From Spirodela intermedia (taxonomy: Eukaryota > Streptophyta > Magnoliopsida > Alismatales > Araceae): 64,000 nt of DNA. Location: contig LR746269.1 in NCBI GenBank assembly GCA_902729315.2, positions 8,964,231-9,028,230 on the forward strand, in the 5' to 3' direction. A program made the translations under genes and the position numbers. The notes beneath the pieces were generated by a model, which was not told the origin of the DNA, made no database searches, and worked only from the letters and a program-made list of their open reading frames with translations. Positions 9,869 through 21,664 of the stretch are shown piece by piece. Numbering within the stretch: the first letter of the stretch is position 1; every line of letters begins with the position of its first letter.

Positions 9869-12800
9869 TCACTGCTGGAGGGCGGCGCATCCGAGGACGG
9901 CGCCGCGAGAGCGGAAGAGCGGCCGGACGTCCCGCCACTGGAGGGGGGCGGCGGCGGGGTCGCAGTAGCGGGTGCAGGCGAACTTGACGATGTCGAAGAC
10001 GCGGGCGTCCATGTCGTAGCGGATGGCCTTGCCGCCGACGAGATAGAGCTTCCCCCGGAGCCCGGCGAACCCGCAGCCGGAGGGCTGGAGCTTGCGGCGG
10101 TGGTCCGGCAGGTCGAACAGCGGTGGGCCATCGAGGACCGACCAGGCGCCGCCCGAGCCCTCGAGCGCGGCGAGGCCCCGCTCGAGGATGGCGTACAGGC
10201 GGCCGTCCAGCGCCGCCGCGGCGTTGCGGGGCAGCCTGTGGAGCTGCCAGGCCGCCGGCGCCGGCGCCCAACTGCCCCATGCGGGGTCAAAGATGAAATG
10301 TCGCGGCTCGCTGGCGCTCCGCCCGACGACGTGGAACCTGCCGTCGTGGGAGACGCTGAAGCAGCTCCGTAGCGGGGTCGGCATTGGCGGCAGGTCCTCC
10401 CACCTGTCCTCGAGGACATCGTAGGACTCGGCGGAGGCGAGCCCCTGGGAGCCCGGCGAGTCGCACCCGCCGGCGACGAGGACCCGCCCGCGCACGGCGG
10501 AGCAGGCGAAGTCGCACCGCGGGGTCCTCATCCCCGCGACCTCGCTCCACCGATTCCTGTACGGGTCGAAGCTCATCACCTCGCGCGTCGCCGCCGGGCG
10601 CCGGTAGGAGGAGCAGCCGCCGCCGCCGCCGTGCTCCTCCAGCGGGGGCCTCACGGGGTACCCGCCCAGCACCAGAAACCGCTCTCGCAGGGCGACGCAG
10701 GCGAACCCGCAGTGGGTGCTCCGGGGGTCGGTTCCCGGCGCCGGCGGCAGCGCGTGCCACCGGTCCGCGCCGGGGTCGTAGGCGCTCCAGCGCATGCCGG
10801 GCTTCTCGTCCGTCAGAACGAACAGCCAGTCGCCGCAGAGGCCCTCCCTGGCCTTGAGCCGCGAGTACTCCTCGCTCCTCAGCGCGTCCCTCCACCTCCT
10901 CGAGACGCATTCGAGGACCCCATGGTGCCCGTGGGATAGGGTGGCTAAGCACATCAGGGCGAGCTCGTCCGGCAGCCCGGGGATCAGACCTTCGCAGACG
11001 AGTTCTCTGCAGGGGAGGGAAGGAGGGAAGACAAACTCCAATTCAGAGGGGAGATACGCAAGGAATACTAAGGTAGTTTTTTCTGTTATTTGCTCAGCTG
11101 CTGAGAAATGCAACAGTCAGAATCATCTGATTGTTAGAGACCTCCACTCGCAGCAACAAGTGATACGACATTACACAACTTAGTGAAGACGTTTACAGAG
11201 AAGCAGACAAGTTGGGATATAATTACTGTCCGACCTAAGGTCGTCAGGAAAGTGAAGATCACAAGCGCTAAGTAAGCGAAGAATGACAGAAACGAAACGA
11301 AACGAAACAAAACGAAACGAAATTTGGTGGTGTCACATAATAAGAACGCTTTCTTGTGGGTCGGGTATTCATATTTTTTAAATGTTTTAAAAAATAAATT
11401 CGTGATATGTGTCCGCGATGATGATTCAATAAAAATGTATGAAAACATGGCAGTTTATGGCCCAAAATTACCATGAGCTCAACCCTGGGAAACACATAGT
11501 CAGTTTGATAAACAGCTGGGCTCGTAGCCAGTTCTGGCAGTTGAATCAGTGATGGATGGCTACGGGGTCATGGAAGAGAATGTAAGCATGCTGTTTAAAC
11601 TTAGAATAGGTGGGAGTAAACACAATACGCAGATAGGAATCACTTGTGGCGAGGAGCTTAGATTTTAAGACGACCAGAGGATCGCACACATCGAGTAAGC
11701 TTGAATTTGATGCAAATTTTCGAAAAAAATGGTACTGAAGTCATGAGTATTGAAGTTTTTAGATTCCCGGATGGCTCAAGGCAAAAGCACTATCTTTTCA
11801 AAATCAGACCCTCATCACATTGAGGAAAATGTCAGCCTCAAGATCTTCCCAACTCAACTTCCTGAAATGTCGTTGGACTTCCAAGCCTGAAAACGATTTC
11901 AATTCAAATGCTAAGGTTATCGTCAAAGTAGGTGGAAATCATGCCAAATTCGTATCCCTTTATGCTCACCTATTTATAACTATAGAGAGAGGAGGGCAGT
12001 GTTTGCCACAAGTTCTATTATTGGGTCAAATTCTAAATGCCTCACTAACACACTAACAGGTGAGCGGACCCTGTTGGGTTCATATTCTATTAGACTCTCT
12101 ATGATTCCCTCTAAAGGAAACAAACAAACAGCCAGAAAAAAATGATTTTCTGCCTGAGAGGACAGACAACTCTACTGGCGAGAGGATGTTTGATGAGAAA
12201 CAAAATTTCTAGATGCATTCAACTCCATCCGATTGCAGACCTCGACTCAGAACCACCAATAGAAATCAAAGTTGAATAAAAACTGAAATGGAGATTTAGT
12301 ACAATCAGTAACTAATAATATGCCAAACAAAATCGACGAAGATACCGTAAAACACAATCAGAAGATAGCTTCATCTTATGCATGCAAGTGAAGATAGCTT
12401 CGCACATTTAATTAACTTCAGCTGACAAATTTTTTTACAGTGAACCAGAAAAACAAACAATTTGTCCCAGTTTAAAAACCTTCACTTAGACATCTCCGGG
12501 AAAGTGAAGATCACAAAAGCTAAAAAAACGCAGGTAAAACTAAAGAACACACTGACAATTCTTAATTAAAATTATATCGTGTTTGGCCTCTTTTTTTTCA
12601 AAAGTAAAAAAATAAGCCTTGAAATGCATACACGATTATAAACCAGGAAGCACGTTTCTCAGAACAATGTCTACTCCATACTCATGTAAAGCTAGGCGAT
12701 ACAGGACTAATCCAATACCTAACCGAGTTCATTCACAATTCCAGCACCTGAATTATACAATGTTTTTTTTCAATTGGTCCTTTCCTGACAGTTGAGGGTA

Positions 12801-13957
12801 GCACTGATGACTAAGGAGACGAATACTCGAAGCATGTTTTCCACAGATGATGTAACGTAAAACAGCGAAATTAAAAATGGGAAGGAAGAAAAATGATATA
12901 TATGAAAGCAAACACTTGGGATTCCGAGCTTAGCTTCTAAAAAGGGCCATAAAATCATGCTCGCGAAGAAAGTTTATGCTTAGTGCAAATATTGGAAAAA
13001 CTAATTTATTAAATGGTCACGAGATCCATAAAGTAACGAGTTTTGTACCTATTAGGATCCATAAGGACAGTGAGACAAAAGGATTACTTTTCAAACTCTT
13101 AGTCCAATCGGGATGACGGAAATTTTATCCCTAAAATCTATCTTCTTATATAATCCCTGGATCTCTCTAACCTCGAAACTGAAAAGAATTGAAACGTCTA
13201 TGCTGAAATTGTGTTTCTAAATTGTCGAGGTTTGAACTTAATAAATCTTCATTCAGCAACGACCACTCGTCAATTGTAGGGCCACGGTGTTCCTGAGGTG
13301 AGTAAAGTCTCCATTAAATGAAAACTTTCAACTTCTCTCTCATATTCCACCAATGACATGGATCTACATTTCTTCTCTGTAGTTCCTTAGATTGAAAGAA
13401 ACATATGAAAAGAGTGCTATCCATTCAAAAGACTTCTCCAACAATATGGACCTCGAGTATTAACCAGAGAATAAAAAACCAGTAGAAAGAAGTTATAGAG
13501 GCTCTCTGTCGCCGCCTAGGTCATCTCGACTCTATTCCACGCATAAAAAAACCATTGGTCACATTACGTCACATAATTTTACTTCTAATCAGGTCTCCTT
13601 TGTGAATCCGGCGTTCAAGTTTTCTTTCGGTCAGTTGACCTTTTCCCCGAGGTGTACCGTCCATTTCACATATCAGGATCCTAGTGTCAAAAACGGTGCA
13701 CAAGAATGAAACAGGAAAATAGAAAAGTGTTTACAGCCTAACGATCACAATCGGTGAGGAACAGGACAGCGAAAAATATCCATCCAACCGTCCAGCAATC
13801 CTGAAGCAAGCGAACAAGAGTGCGTCTGCACCGCTAATTCCGAACCAGGGAATCCTCGACCGCCCCGCGGCATCGACAGCAACAACACGCAGGCGAAATC
13901 AGTGCGCAGGCATCGTAGTGAACCGAAGAAGGTTTGAGAAACGAGTACTTACCCCAT
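9869..13957 (-). CDS. F-box/kelch-repeat protein, At1g16250-like
   Basis: Proposed coding exons are 13953-13957 (ATGGG) and 9869-11006, joined across a 2946-base intron that starts GTAAGT and ends in a pyrimidine tract plus CTGCAG. The product is 380 residues, starting MGELVCEGLIPGLPDEL. The F-box occupies about residues 8-52 (GLPDELALMCLATLSHG, then ECVSRRWRDALRSEEY). Kelch repeats fill about 65-370, with glycine pairs in FLVLGGYP, VLVAGGCD and LYLVGGKA. This matches the Arabidopsis At1g16250 type closely in length and layout. Such proteins are substrate receptors of SCF ubiquitin ligases; the target is unknown. Without the intron the frame would extend upstream to an ATG at 11113, but those 35 codons are unconserved and cover the acceptor. 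The intron contains a GAAAC run (about 11287-11325) and no recognised gene. Appears intact. Confidence 0.85.
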
Positions 13958-14096
13958 CTCGACCAGTCGTCCCTCCGCCACCGCTCGACCGCCCCGACGC
14001 TCTTCCCTCCCCCCTCCCCGGCCTCTTCCTCTTATTTGCTCCACAAAGCGAAGCCGTTGCTCGTTCGCACGTTGTTCCTCCCAAGCACGTTCATCG

Positions 14097-14166
14097 CACG
14101 TGCGATAATGAGAGGGCGGGATGGTTAGGTACGCACGTGACGCCTGGGCTCCAACGTCCGCACGTG
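14097..14166 (-). promoter_or_regulatory. Cluster of three CACGTG G-box cores upstream of the F-box gene
   Basis: CACGTG occurs at 14097-14102, 14134-14139 and 14161-14166, 140-210 bases upstream of the F-box ATG. In plants CACGTG is bound by bHLH and bZIP factors, including those in light signalling. The position fits a proximal promoter or 5' leader. The region 13958-14347 is otherwise unassigned. Confidence 0.5.
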
Positions 14167-14344
14167 TCGGTGCCAGACAGGCCGCAGCCGACTCAGGTCG
14201 CGCTATTTTACGCTTATTATTAATAACAATTATTGTTTATCCCACAGCGGCAGTAAATATCTGGGAATAAAATTACGCCCATAAATGCATTCTTTTTTCG
14301 TATTTACAGTCCGTAAACTCTTCTCACCACACCGTTCAAATTAG

Positions 14345-14347
<3 letters not shown>

Positions 14348-14397
<50 letters not shown>
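14348..14397. repeat. GA microsatellite
   Basis: An uninterrupted GA run of 50 bases between the F-box promoter and the last phytochrome exon. Its length is the same in copy 2 (41477-41526). Confidence 0.95.
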
Positions 14398-14404
14398 CTC
14401 TTCT

Positions 14405-15508
14405 CTATTCGGGAGGGTGAATGAGGTTCTGGTTCTTCTGCGCGGACGCGAGCTCAGCAGAGAGGATGATGGAGGATCCCGCCGCCTCCCTCAAATAGCG
14501 GACGTCTCCGTTCATGTGCCTGAGGAGATTCCGGCAGACGAGCAGGCTGACGCCGTCGTCGGAGGCCTCATCCGCGTCCCCGAACATTTGCGCGAGGAGC
14601 TCCTCGGGGACGCCATTGCCGTGGTGCGTGATCCTGCAACCAGACAGCGGCGGCGTTCTCAGATTCATTCATTCATTCATTCATTCCAGGCGAGATCGCG
14701 ACGCGATGGACGGACTCGCCGGCCACTACTGACTCCATTCGGACCCTACCTGAGCTCTATTCGGACGGCGTGCAGGCTCTTCCCGAGCCGGTCCTTGGTC
14801 AAGCTCGCAGCGACCTCGAGCTGGCCGCCGCTTCGGGAGAACTTCACTGAAACCAGTAGGAAGTCCGCGATGATTTGCTGGAGCCTCAGCCGATCCCCGT
14901 AGAGGATCTCCGACAGGGACTCCCCGGTGAGGTCGTAGGCGATCTCCACGCCCTTGGCCTTGCTTGCGATCATCACCTGGCTCACCGCAGCGGCCAGGAC
15001 CTCCCTCAGAGAGAACTCCACCATCTCCAGATCCAGGCAGCTGCGGCGTTCGATCGGGGGTCAGAGGATGAATTTGGCAGAGGAGGATGGAATTTGGTGG
15101 CCGAACCTGTCCGTGATGCTATCGAGGTCGATGTCGCCGAGGATTTTGTCCAGCTGGAGCTGGCAGCTCGCCGCGGTGGCGAGGATCTGCCTCTGCTCGT
15201 CGGAGAGAGGGGTCCGCTGGAGCATTTCCCTGGAGAAGTCAATGCCGGAGAGGGGGCTCCTGATCTCGTGGCGGATGTAGGTCAGGGCCTTGAGGCTCTT
15301 TGCCGTGGTCTGCTCCGACAGCCGCGGCGCGTGGAGCACCTGCTGCAGGAAGCAGAAGACGCTGGTGAGGCCTGGGCATCCGCCTTCTTGTTGATGGAGA
15401 GCAGGCAGTTCACGTGCTTCCCCCGTGACTGAGGAACCCCAAGGGCACCTTCCTAGTCTCTTGGCCGGCCATGGCATTGTTGAGACATGCGAGGAGCCTC
15501 TCCTGTGT
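14405..15508 (-). pseudogene. PHYA: Phytochrome A pseudogene, histidine-kinase-related C-terminal exons
   Basis: Three exon pieces are recognisable: the 3' part of exon 2 (15508-15107), exon 3 (15040-14750, 291 bases) and exon 4 (14633-14405). Introns of 66 and 116 bases sit where plant PHY genes have them. Exon 2 reads NNAMAGQETRKVPLGF, KHVNCLLSINKKAD and VFCFLQ in shifting frames, then SEQTTAKSLKALTYIRHEIR and DEQRQILATAASCQLQLDKI. Exon 3 gives LDLEMVEFSLREV and YGDRLRLQQIIADFL. Exon 4 gives ITHHGNGVPEELLAQMFG and RNLLRHMNGDVRYLREA. RNLLR and ELASA resemble grass phyA. At least two frameshifts and a short deletion after FLQ disable exon 2; its 5' part with the PAS repeats is gone. G at 14606 is C in copy 2, a silent change. 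Confidence 0.88.
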
Positions 15509-18500
15509 GGGCTGACACCACCAAGTGATTTCTCTTAGTTTGAAACCGTCACCTTCGAGATGTGTGAGCTTGCCTATAGGTAGATAGAGATGCCGCCTTT
15601 TAAGAGACGGTTATCTTTTTCTATTTTCTATAAATAGGACATGTATTTTTCTTTTTTAGTACCACGACAAGTTTTCTCTTTTCTCTCTTGATTATATTCT
15701 CTCTTTTCATTAACTCTATTATTCTTTTTTAGTCTCTTCTCTCTCTTCTATTATAGGTGAAGTTTTTATAGAAGAAGATAAGAGTCAATTGATGGCTCTC
15801 CAGTGTGTGGGTCATCTTGAAGGCATTGAGACATGGATTAGAAGTATTTGGTAAAAGTCGTTTCCATCTGAATTCTTGATAATTTATTGATTTCTCTTCT
15901 ATTTGTTTTCATCAATATCTAGAAATTGTGTTTTTGTTATTTTATTGTGACCTTATGCTTACATATTTATTCTTACAAGTGGTATTAGAGTATTGGATTG
16001 ATTATTTCTAGATTTACTATAACTTCTAAGGTAGATACTAATAACCAAAAATTAGATAAGTCTTCTAACTTTAATCTTTAGAAATATTGTGTGTATGATA
16101 CATTATTACAAACTGACTTATATAAGACTTTTGGATAGACCAATACTAGACAAGATTAATGTTGATAAATGAGAGATAATAAAGAAGAAGTTTAGAGGAT
16201 TTATTCATACATCTCTATTTGATTGGGCTTTTTAATAGGTCATGGATGAATATAATTCAAATAAATTTTGAAAGAAGTTGGAGAAACGATGTGTACTAAA
16301 GTCGATGATGAGTAAATAGACATTAAAAAAAGGTATTTAGATTACGCATGTCAGATAGAGATGTCTAATAAAATATTCGTTCTTGAAGATGTTATTGACT
16401 CATTGATGGAGTATTATCATTAAAAAAAGATGTTGGCGAGGCTCGTGGTTGATAAACTTAATTTAGAGGTTAAATATGTGGTTGTGATGTAATTAGGTTC
16501 ATACAAATAATATTTATAAAACCTCACTCTTCTGTTTAAGATAAATAAGGGTTGATCTTCAAGGAGTGTGGGTAATGAAAGTAAAAATTTTATTTATTTT
16601 ATGATATATATAAATATATTTGAGATTATGAAGAGTGAAATTAAATTTAAAAGGGTGATGACAAGAGAAATGAAAAGTATGATAAAGGGGAGAGAATGAA
16701 TCTAATGTAATGAAATGATAGAATAAATGATAAAACTAGTTTGAACTAAGAGTTAATCTATCTATAGAGAAGATTACAATGACATCTCAAATTTAGATTT
16801 TACACAAACCTCGTTGTGTGCTAGTATTAGGTTGAGTGATGCTTGATCTATTATGATCTTGATGTGTTCTAGGTAATCTTTTCTCCACGATGATCTTATG
16901 CATAAGAATATTGTTGACAAAGTTTTGATTTTCCTCCTATTTTTTTAGACTAGTCATTACTAGAGAGAGTCAAAAAGCATCCATCAAGAGGGAGGTGAGA
17001 TGTCTTAATCTTTTCAAAAATTAGCCCTCTCCAAAAGACAATTATGATTAATGACTGACTCTCTTGGTAGATAGTCTAGATTCTTCCATGAAGGAGGTGT
17101 TCTAATCCTTCTCTTAATTTCATCTTAAGATGTCCTAAGATGGACGACCTAGATCTCATCTCTTGATAATCTTTTTAGGTCTAAATGAGCTAAATTAGTG
17201 TGACATTCTCTCTTGGGCCCATAAACATATTAGGCCAGCCCTCTCCATAAGACTTGGACTTTTCTTTGGGATGAAGACTTAGGCTTCTTTTATTACTTCT
17301 AACTCATAATAAAAGTTCACTGAAGTTCTAGTAATAAAATAGTTATCAAGAAAATGTGAAAGAATCACTACTTGACTTTATAAAAGTCAAGTGGGGTTAG
17401 TCTCATATTATAAATAAAATAATATATATTAAAATGTAAATATTAAAATATTATAAATATCATAATGAGTTGATAATATATATAAATATATTCTCTACTC
17501 GTTAATTAACATCTATATATAAGATAGTAATATATAGATGTAATAACTAATTTATATGTAACATCAATGGTGTATTAACATCAATGGTGAAGATTTATAT
17601 GTAAAGGGTGAAAGAGAATGTGGAAGGCAAAAGAAAAAGAGATCATCATGAGACAAGAAGAGTAAGTCCAAGTCACAAGCAAATTGATTGAAAAACTAAA
17701 CTTGTCACAAATATCATGAGAAAGGACACTTACGAAGGAATTATCTGAAGAATCGGAGTGATAAAACAGTAGGAGGTAAATCTAATTTAGCTAATGTTGC
17801 AAAAATTGAGGACAAAGAAGATGATGAAGTCTATTATGATTTTGTTGCAATCAAGGAGTTGTCAAATACATAGATTCTTAATACTAATTGTTCATCATTT
17901 GTGTCTTAATGCTGACTAGTTTGACTCGTACAAGAGTGCAACATGAGTTATTTTTATAATAAATAATGCAACTTTTGAAGTTGTTTGTATTAGTTTGGTA
18001 AAGGTTCAGATATTTGACGAAATGGTCAATCCGAAAGTTTGAAAAATATTTATCATGTTTCAGCATTACATTAGAATTTGACTTCACTTGGAGTATTGAA
18101 AATAAATGAATGCTGCTTCAAATGCGATAATAAGATTCTCAAGATTATCAAGAGATCATTTGTTATGATAAAAGAAAGACATCAACAAACAAATATTTAT
18201 AAACTTGAGGGGTGTACTATTGTAGGTGGAGCTTGTGTTGTAATACATGATGATTTCATGATTAATGACACTCTTTTATGATACTTGTGATTAAGTCATA
18301 TGAATGAATAGGTATGCATAAGTTACATACATGAGGATTGCTACCTGGTGTGAAAACTTGTAAATTAGATCTTTACAAGTATTATATCATGAAAAAATAG
18401 TACAAAATGACATTTAAGGCAGCAAAATATGATATAGATGATGTGTTAGATTATATTTATTCAATGTGTGTGGTTTGATTAATGTGATGTCGATGAGTGG

Positions 18501-19412
18501 TGCTTATTATTTTATAACTGTTGTTGATGATTTTTTTAAGAAAATCTAAGTATTCTTCTTGAAGCATAAGTCAGAAGTGTTTGCGAAGTTCAAAACTTAG
18601 TGTGTGAAGGTGGAGAATCAAACGGAGAAGAATATCAAAGTCTTGTGATTGACAATAGTATAAAATTTAATAATTCTAAATTTGATTAATATTGAGATGA
18701 GCATAGTATTTAATGTTATTATACAATGAAGAAGACTCTATAGTAGAACAGTGTTGTTGAGTGGATGAATTGCACAATCGCTAAGAGATCACAGTGTTTA
18801 TGACTAAGAACTAACTTGTCCAAGGAGTTTTAGCGGAAGTTGTGAGTATAATAACTTATTTAGTTAAAATCCTACTATTTTTGGGAAGGTTGTTGAAGAG
18901 GTATGGATTGAAAATCCTATTAACTATTCAATTTTTTTTTTATTTGGATGTCCAAGATATGTCTTTACACTTGCTGATTAGATATCGAAATTAGATCTAA
19001 AGTCGAATAAATATATCTTCTTTGGCTATAGTACTAATGTGAAGAGATATTGACTTCGAGATTTAGAGGTGAAGAAAGTTATTTTCAACAGACATATAAT
19101 TTTTGATAAAGATCATATGTTGAAGTCCTTCTCTACATGACATATGATTCAAGAATCTAATGATACTCGAGTCGAAGATAAAGCAAAGTTAGAGGTGGAG
19201 ACTTTGTAGAGTCTTCCTAATTCTAGTGTGAATGAAGGTCAAGTTACAAAATCATTAGATGTTTTTGATTATATTACTACTAGACAAAGTAGGCATGAAG
19301 TAAGACCTTCTATTCGTCTTGATAATCATATTATCTTTGTGTTATTTGTAGGAGATGACGAGCCCATAATTTTTCTGGAGTTAATTAGTTGTCTTGAAAG
19401 GAGAAGTGACGA
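15509..19412 (+). mobile_element. Ty1/copia remnant on the plus strand (PBS, gag knuckle, integrase)
   Basis: TGGTATTAGAGT at 15980-15991 resembles the initiator tRNA-Met primer site, so 15509 to about 15979 is probably the 5' LTR. Decayed coding follows: a zinc-knuckle area (about 17690-17760), a pre-integrase stretch (18078-18281, TSLGVLKINECCFK and KERHQQTNIYKLEG), and integrase with the remains of its catalytic triad in VVDDF (about 18520), IDNSIKFNNSKF (about 18645) and VVEWMNCTIAKR (about 18755). FGCPRYVF and ISKLDLKSNKYIFFGYSTNV follow, then the start of the reverse transcriptase region (DDEPIIF, about 19355). Stops are abundant. Reverse transcriptase, RNase H and a 3' LTR are not present. 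AT-rich sequence at about 16500-17560 interrupts gag and is unassigned. Confidence 0.75.
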
Positions 19413-19514
19413 CAACTTCATAATATACAATTCATATATAATTCAATGACAACTTCATAATATACAATTCATATATAATTCAATGACAACTTCATAATAT
19501 ACAATTCATATATA
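19413..19514. repeat. 37-base tandem repeat, about 2.8 copies
   Basis: The unit begins CAACTTCATAATATACAATT and ends TCAATGA. It starts at 19413, 19450 and 19487, and the last copy is incomplete. The visible copies are identical. It marks the point where the plus-strand copia remnant stops. Confidence 0.95.
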
Positions 19515-21664
19515 TTATTGTCTACATTGAGATTAATTCTAGCAATCTCCCACTTAGATAAAATATATATAATAACTTGATATTATACATCATGACCTTA
19601 TGAGCTCAATTATTTTTATCATTGCTAGAGAAATCTCCAATAATCTTCTCTATTATTATATCAATATAGAATTAAAAGGGTTTTCATTCACATTTTTTGG
19701 CTAATTGAACCTAACAATAATCACATTTATCAATATAATGAACGGCATAGATCAAGTATGGATATGTAGTACGAAAATTACATGAAATGTGACTCATACA
19801 TGTATATTTCTAACTTAGTCCTCATTTTGAACAGAGATAAAATAACCACATTTGGAGTGAGAATAATCATAAACTTTATTCATATATGAAATAGCTAAAG
19901 TATATGTCTATAACTATACGAGCATTGACGTGACTTAGTCTTTGTATAGTAAATCACGTAAATTTAAAATTTATAAAAGTAGAAAATACTAATTTTTAGA
20001 TATTTAGAAGTATTTTTAAAATAATATATTAATTATAAGTTAATAAAACATCTAAAAATAGTGATAATTTTCAAATAAATCACAAGAATGTAATATAATA
20101 TTAGATAAGTTTTCAAAATTTTCTTAAAAGAATATAATATTTTATGAATTTTATACTAAGAAATAAAATGAAATATATTTCAAATTCTTGAAAAAGAGAA
20201 ATAAGGGTGCAAGCGTCAAGATGACATCAGCGCCTAACGAATGTGAATCGAACAAAAATAGAGTTTTGCTTGATGATTTTTACGTAAGTGATTATAAATA
20301 ATTTAATTGATCAAATTAAGATTTATAAAAGTTTGAAGAATCATAATTAAATAAAATATAGCTTGGTAAATTTAAATTATATAAATTATCACTAAATGAA
20401 GTACAAATTAAGTTGAAAGTAGGAAAACACAATTCTAGTGTCACAACAGTAATATGTTGGCCATGCATTGGAATCCTAAGTGTTTAGAAAGATTGTCGTG
20501 TAATGTCCATAGTCTTGAAGGCTCTCCTTAGACAAAGACAACATGAGTAATCTTTAGATCTCTTTGCGAAGTATAAAGATCAATGAAATGAGTCCTCAAA
20601 TTGTCTCTAATGGTTATCACCCAACAGAGTAGAAAATTGGTGACTTTGTTGCTTTCTAGCGACTGTCACCTGATAGAGAAGAGCTGAATGAAGGTAGGGC
20701 ACGTGTCAAGAAGCTTCATCTTCAAGTTCACATAGTAAGAGGAGACTCTTCATTACATCTGGTACGCTCTCAAAAGGTGACGATTCATCTCCCAATGACA
20801 ACTTATTCGTCGATCAATTGAATATGATTTACTCAATAGATTTGTGATCTTTTTATTGTGAATTGTTTAATAATTTTAGTAACAATGCTCCATAAATCAC
20901 ATTGACGAGATTTTTATCAATGATCTAGTGATTCTAGCAACTTAATCCTTCACCAACAATCTATAAAAAAGTTGTGATAATCAAATAAAAATACGAGTTT
21001 TGACTTTAAGAGAAATCCAACCCACATTGACTACTTGACTTCATGAGAGAGGTTAAAATAAATATTCTAATATCCTTATCAAGTGACATCATCATGGTAT
21101 ATCTCACATAGTTTAGGTATTAAAATCTTCATAGCCTTTTGAGGGAAGGTGTGACGCGGGTTTAGTCTCACATCACTTGTGTGCCGAAGTTTTGGGTTAA
21201 TATATTATAATATCCTATTTGCAAGTAATGATTCCTTTTCTCCTGCGTGTACAACTACTCCTTGCCCCACAATCGGTTGGCCACTAGTGACGTGGAAGGG
21301 AAGTGGTGCACACGTGCCCCCATCAGTTTTAGCTGCTCCAACCCCTACTTGTGGCTCCCTCCGACTATACTTCTGACTCACTTGCGGGCTCAGTTGACCG
21401 GTGATTCTCCCCTTTTGTTATATTTTTATTTTAATTTATTTTTCTTCATTTATCTCAAAAATAGGGTTATAAAAATCATATAAATTTGTAAAAAAACACA
21501 TAATTAGCCAAAAATTCACGTTAATAAACTAAAAATCACTTTTCACAATTTAACACAAATATAAGTCTATTTATCATGAGTTAAGACTAAAACTATATTA
21601 TTTACTAATTATTAACTCATGATAATAAAGACTTATCAAGTATCAAAATACAAACTCTCATTAA
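19515..21664. other. AT-rich retrotransposon debris with a polypurine-tract-like site
   Basis: At 19546-19555 the minus strand reads AAGTGGGAGA followed by TTGCTAG, the usual copia polypurine tract and LTR start, so the end of a minus-strand copia element lies here. A GC-richer block at 21150-21410, with GGTTTAGTCTCACATCAC and a minus-strand AAAAGGGGAGA, may be another LTR fragment. A hairpin-forming pair, TTATCATGAGTTAA and TTAACTCATGATAA, lies at about 21574-21635. No intact gene. Confidence 0.5.

Noticed and set aside
9839-10372. Long plus- and minus-strand frames overlapping the F-box exon
   Set aside because: Very GC-rich coding DNA leaves all frames open. Only the minus frame ending at 9869 gives F-box and kelch motifs.
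9869-11113. F-box protein starting at the ATG at 11113 (414 codons)
   Set aside because: The added residues are not conserved and the stretch contains a strong splice acceptor; the five-base exon gives a better N-terminus.
19413-19514. Regular repeats as a CRISPR-like array
   Set aside because: Units are directly adjacent with no spacers and the genome is eukaryotic; it is a plain tandem repeat.
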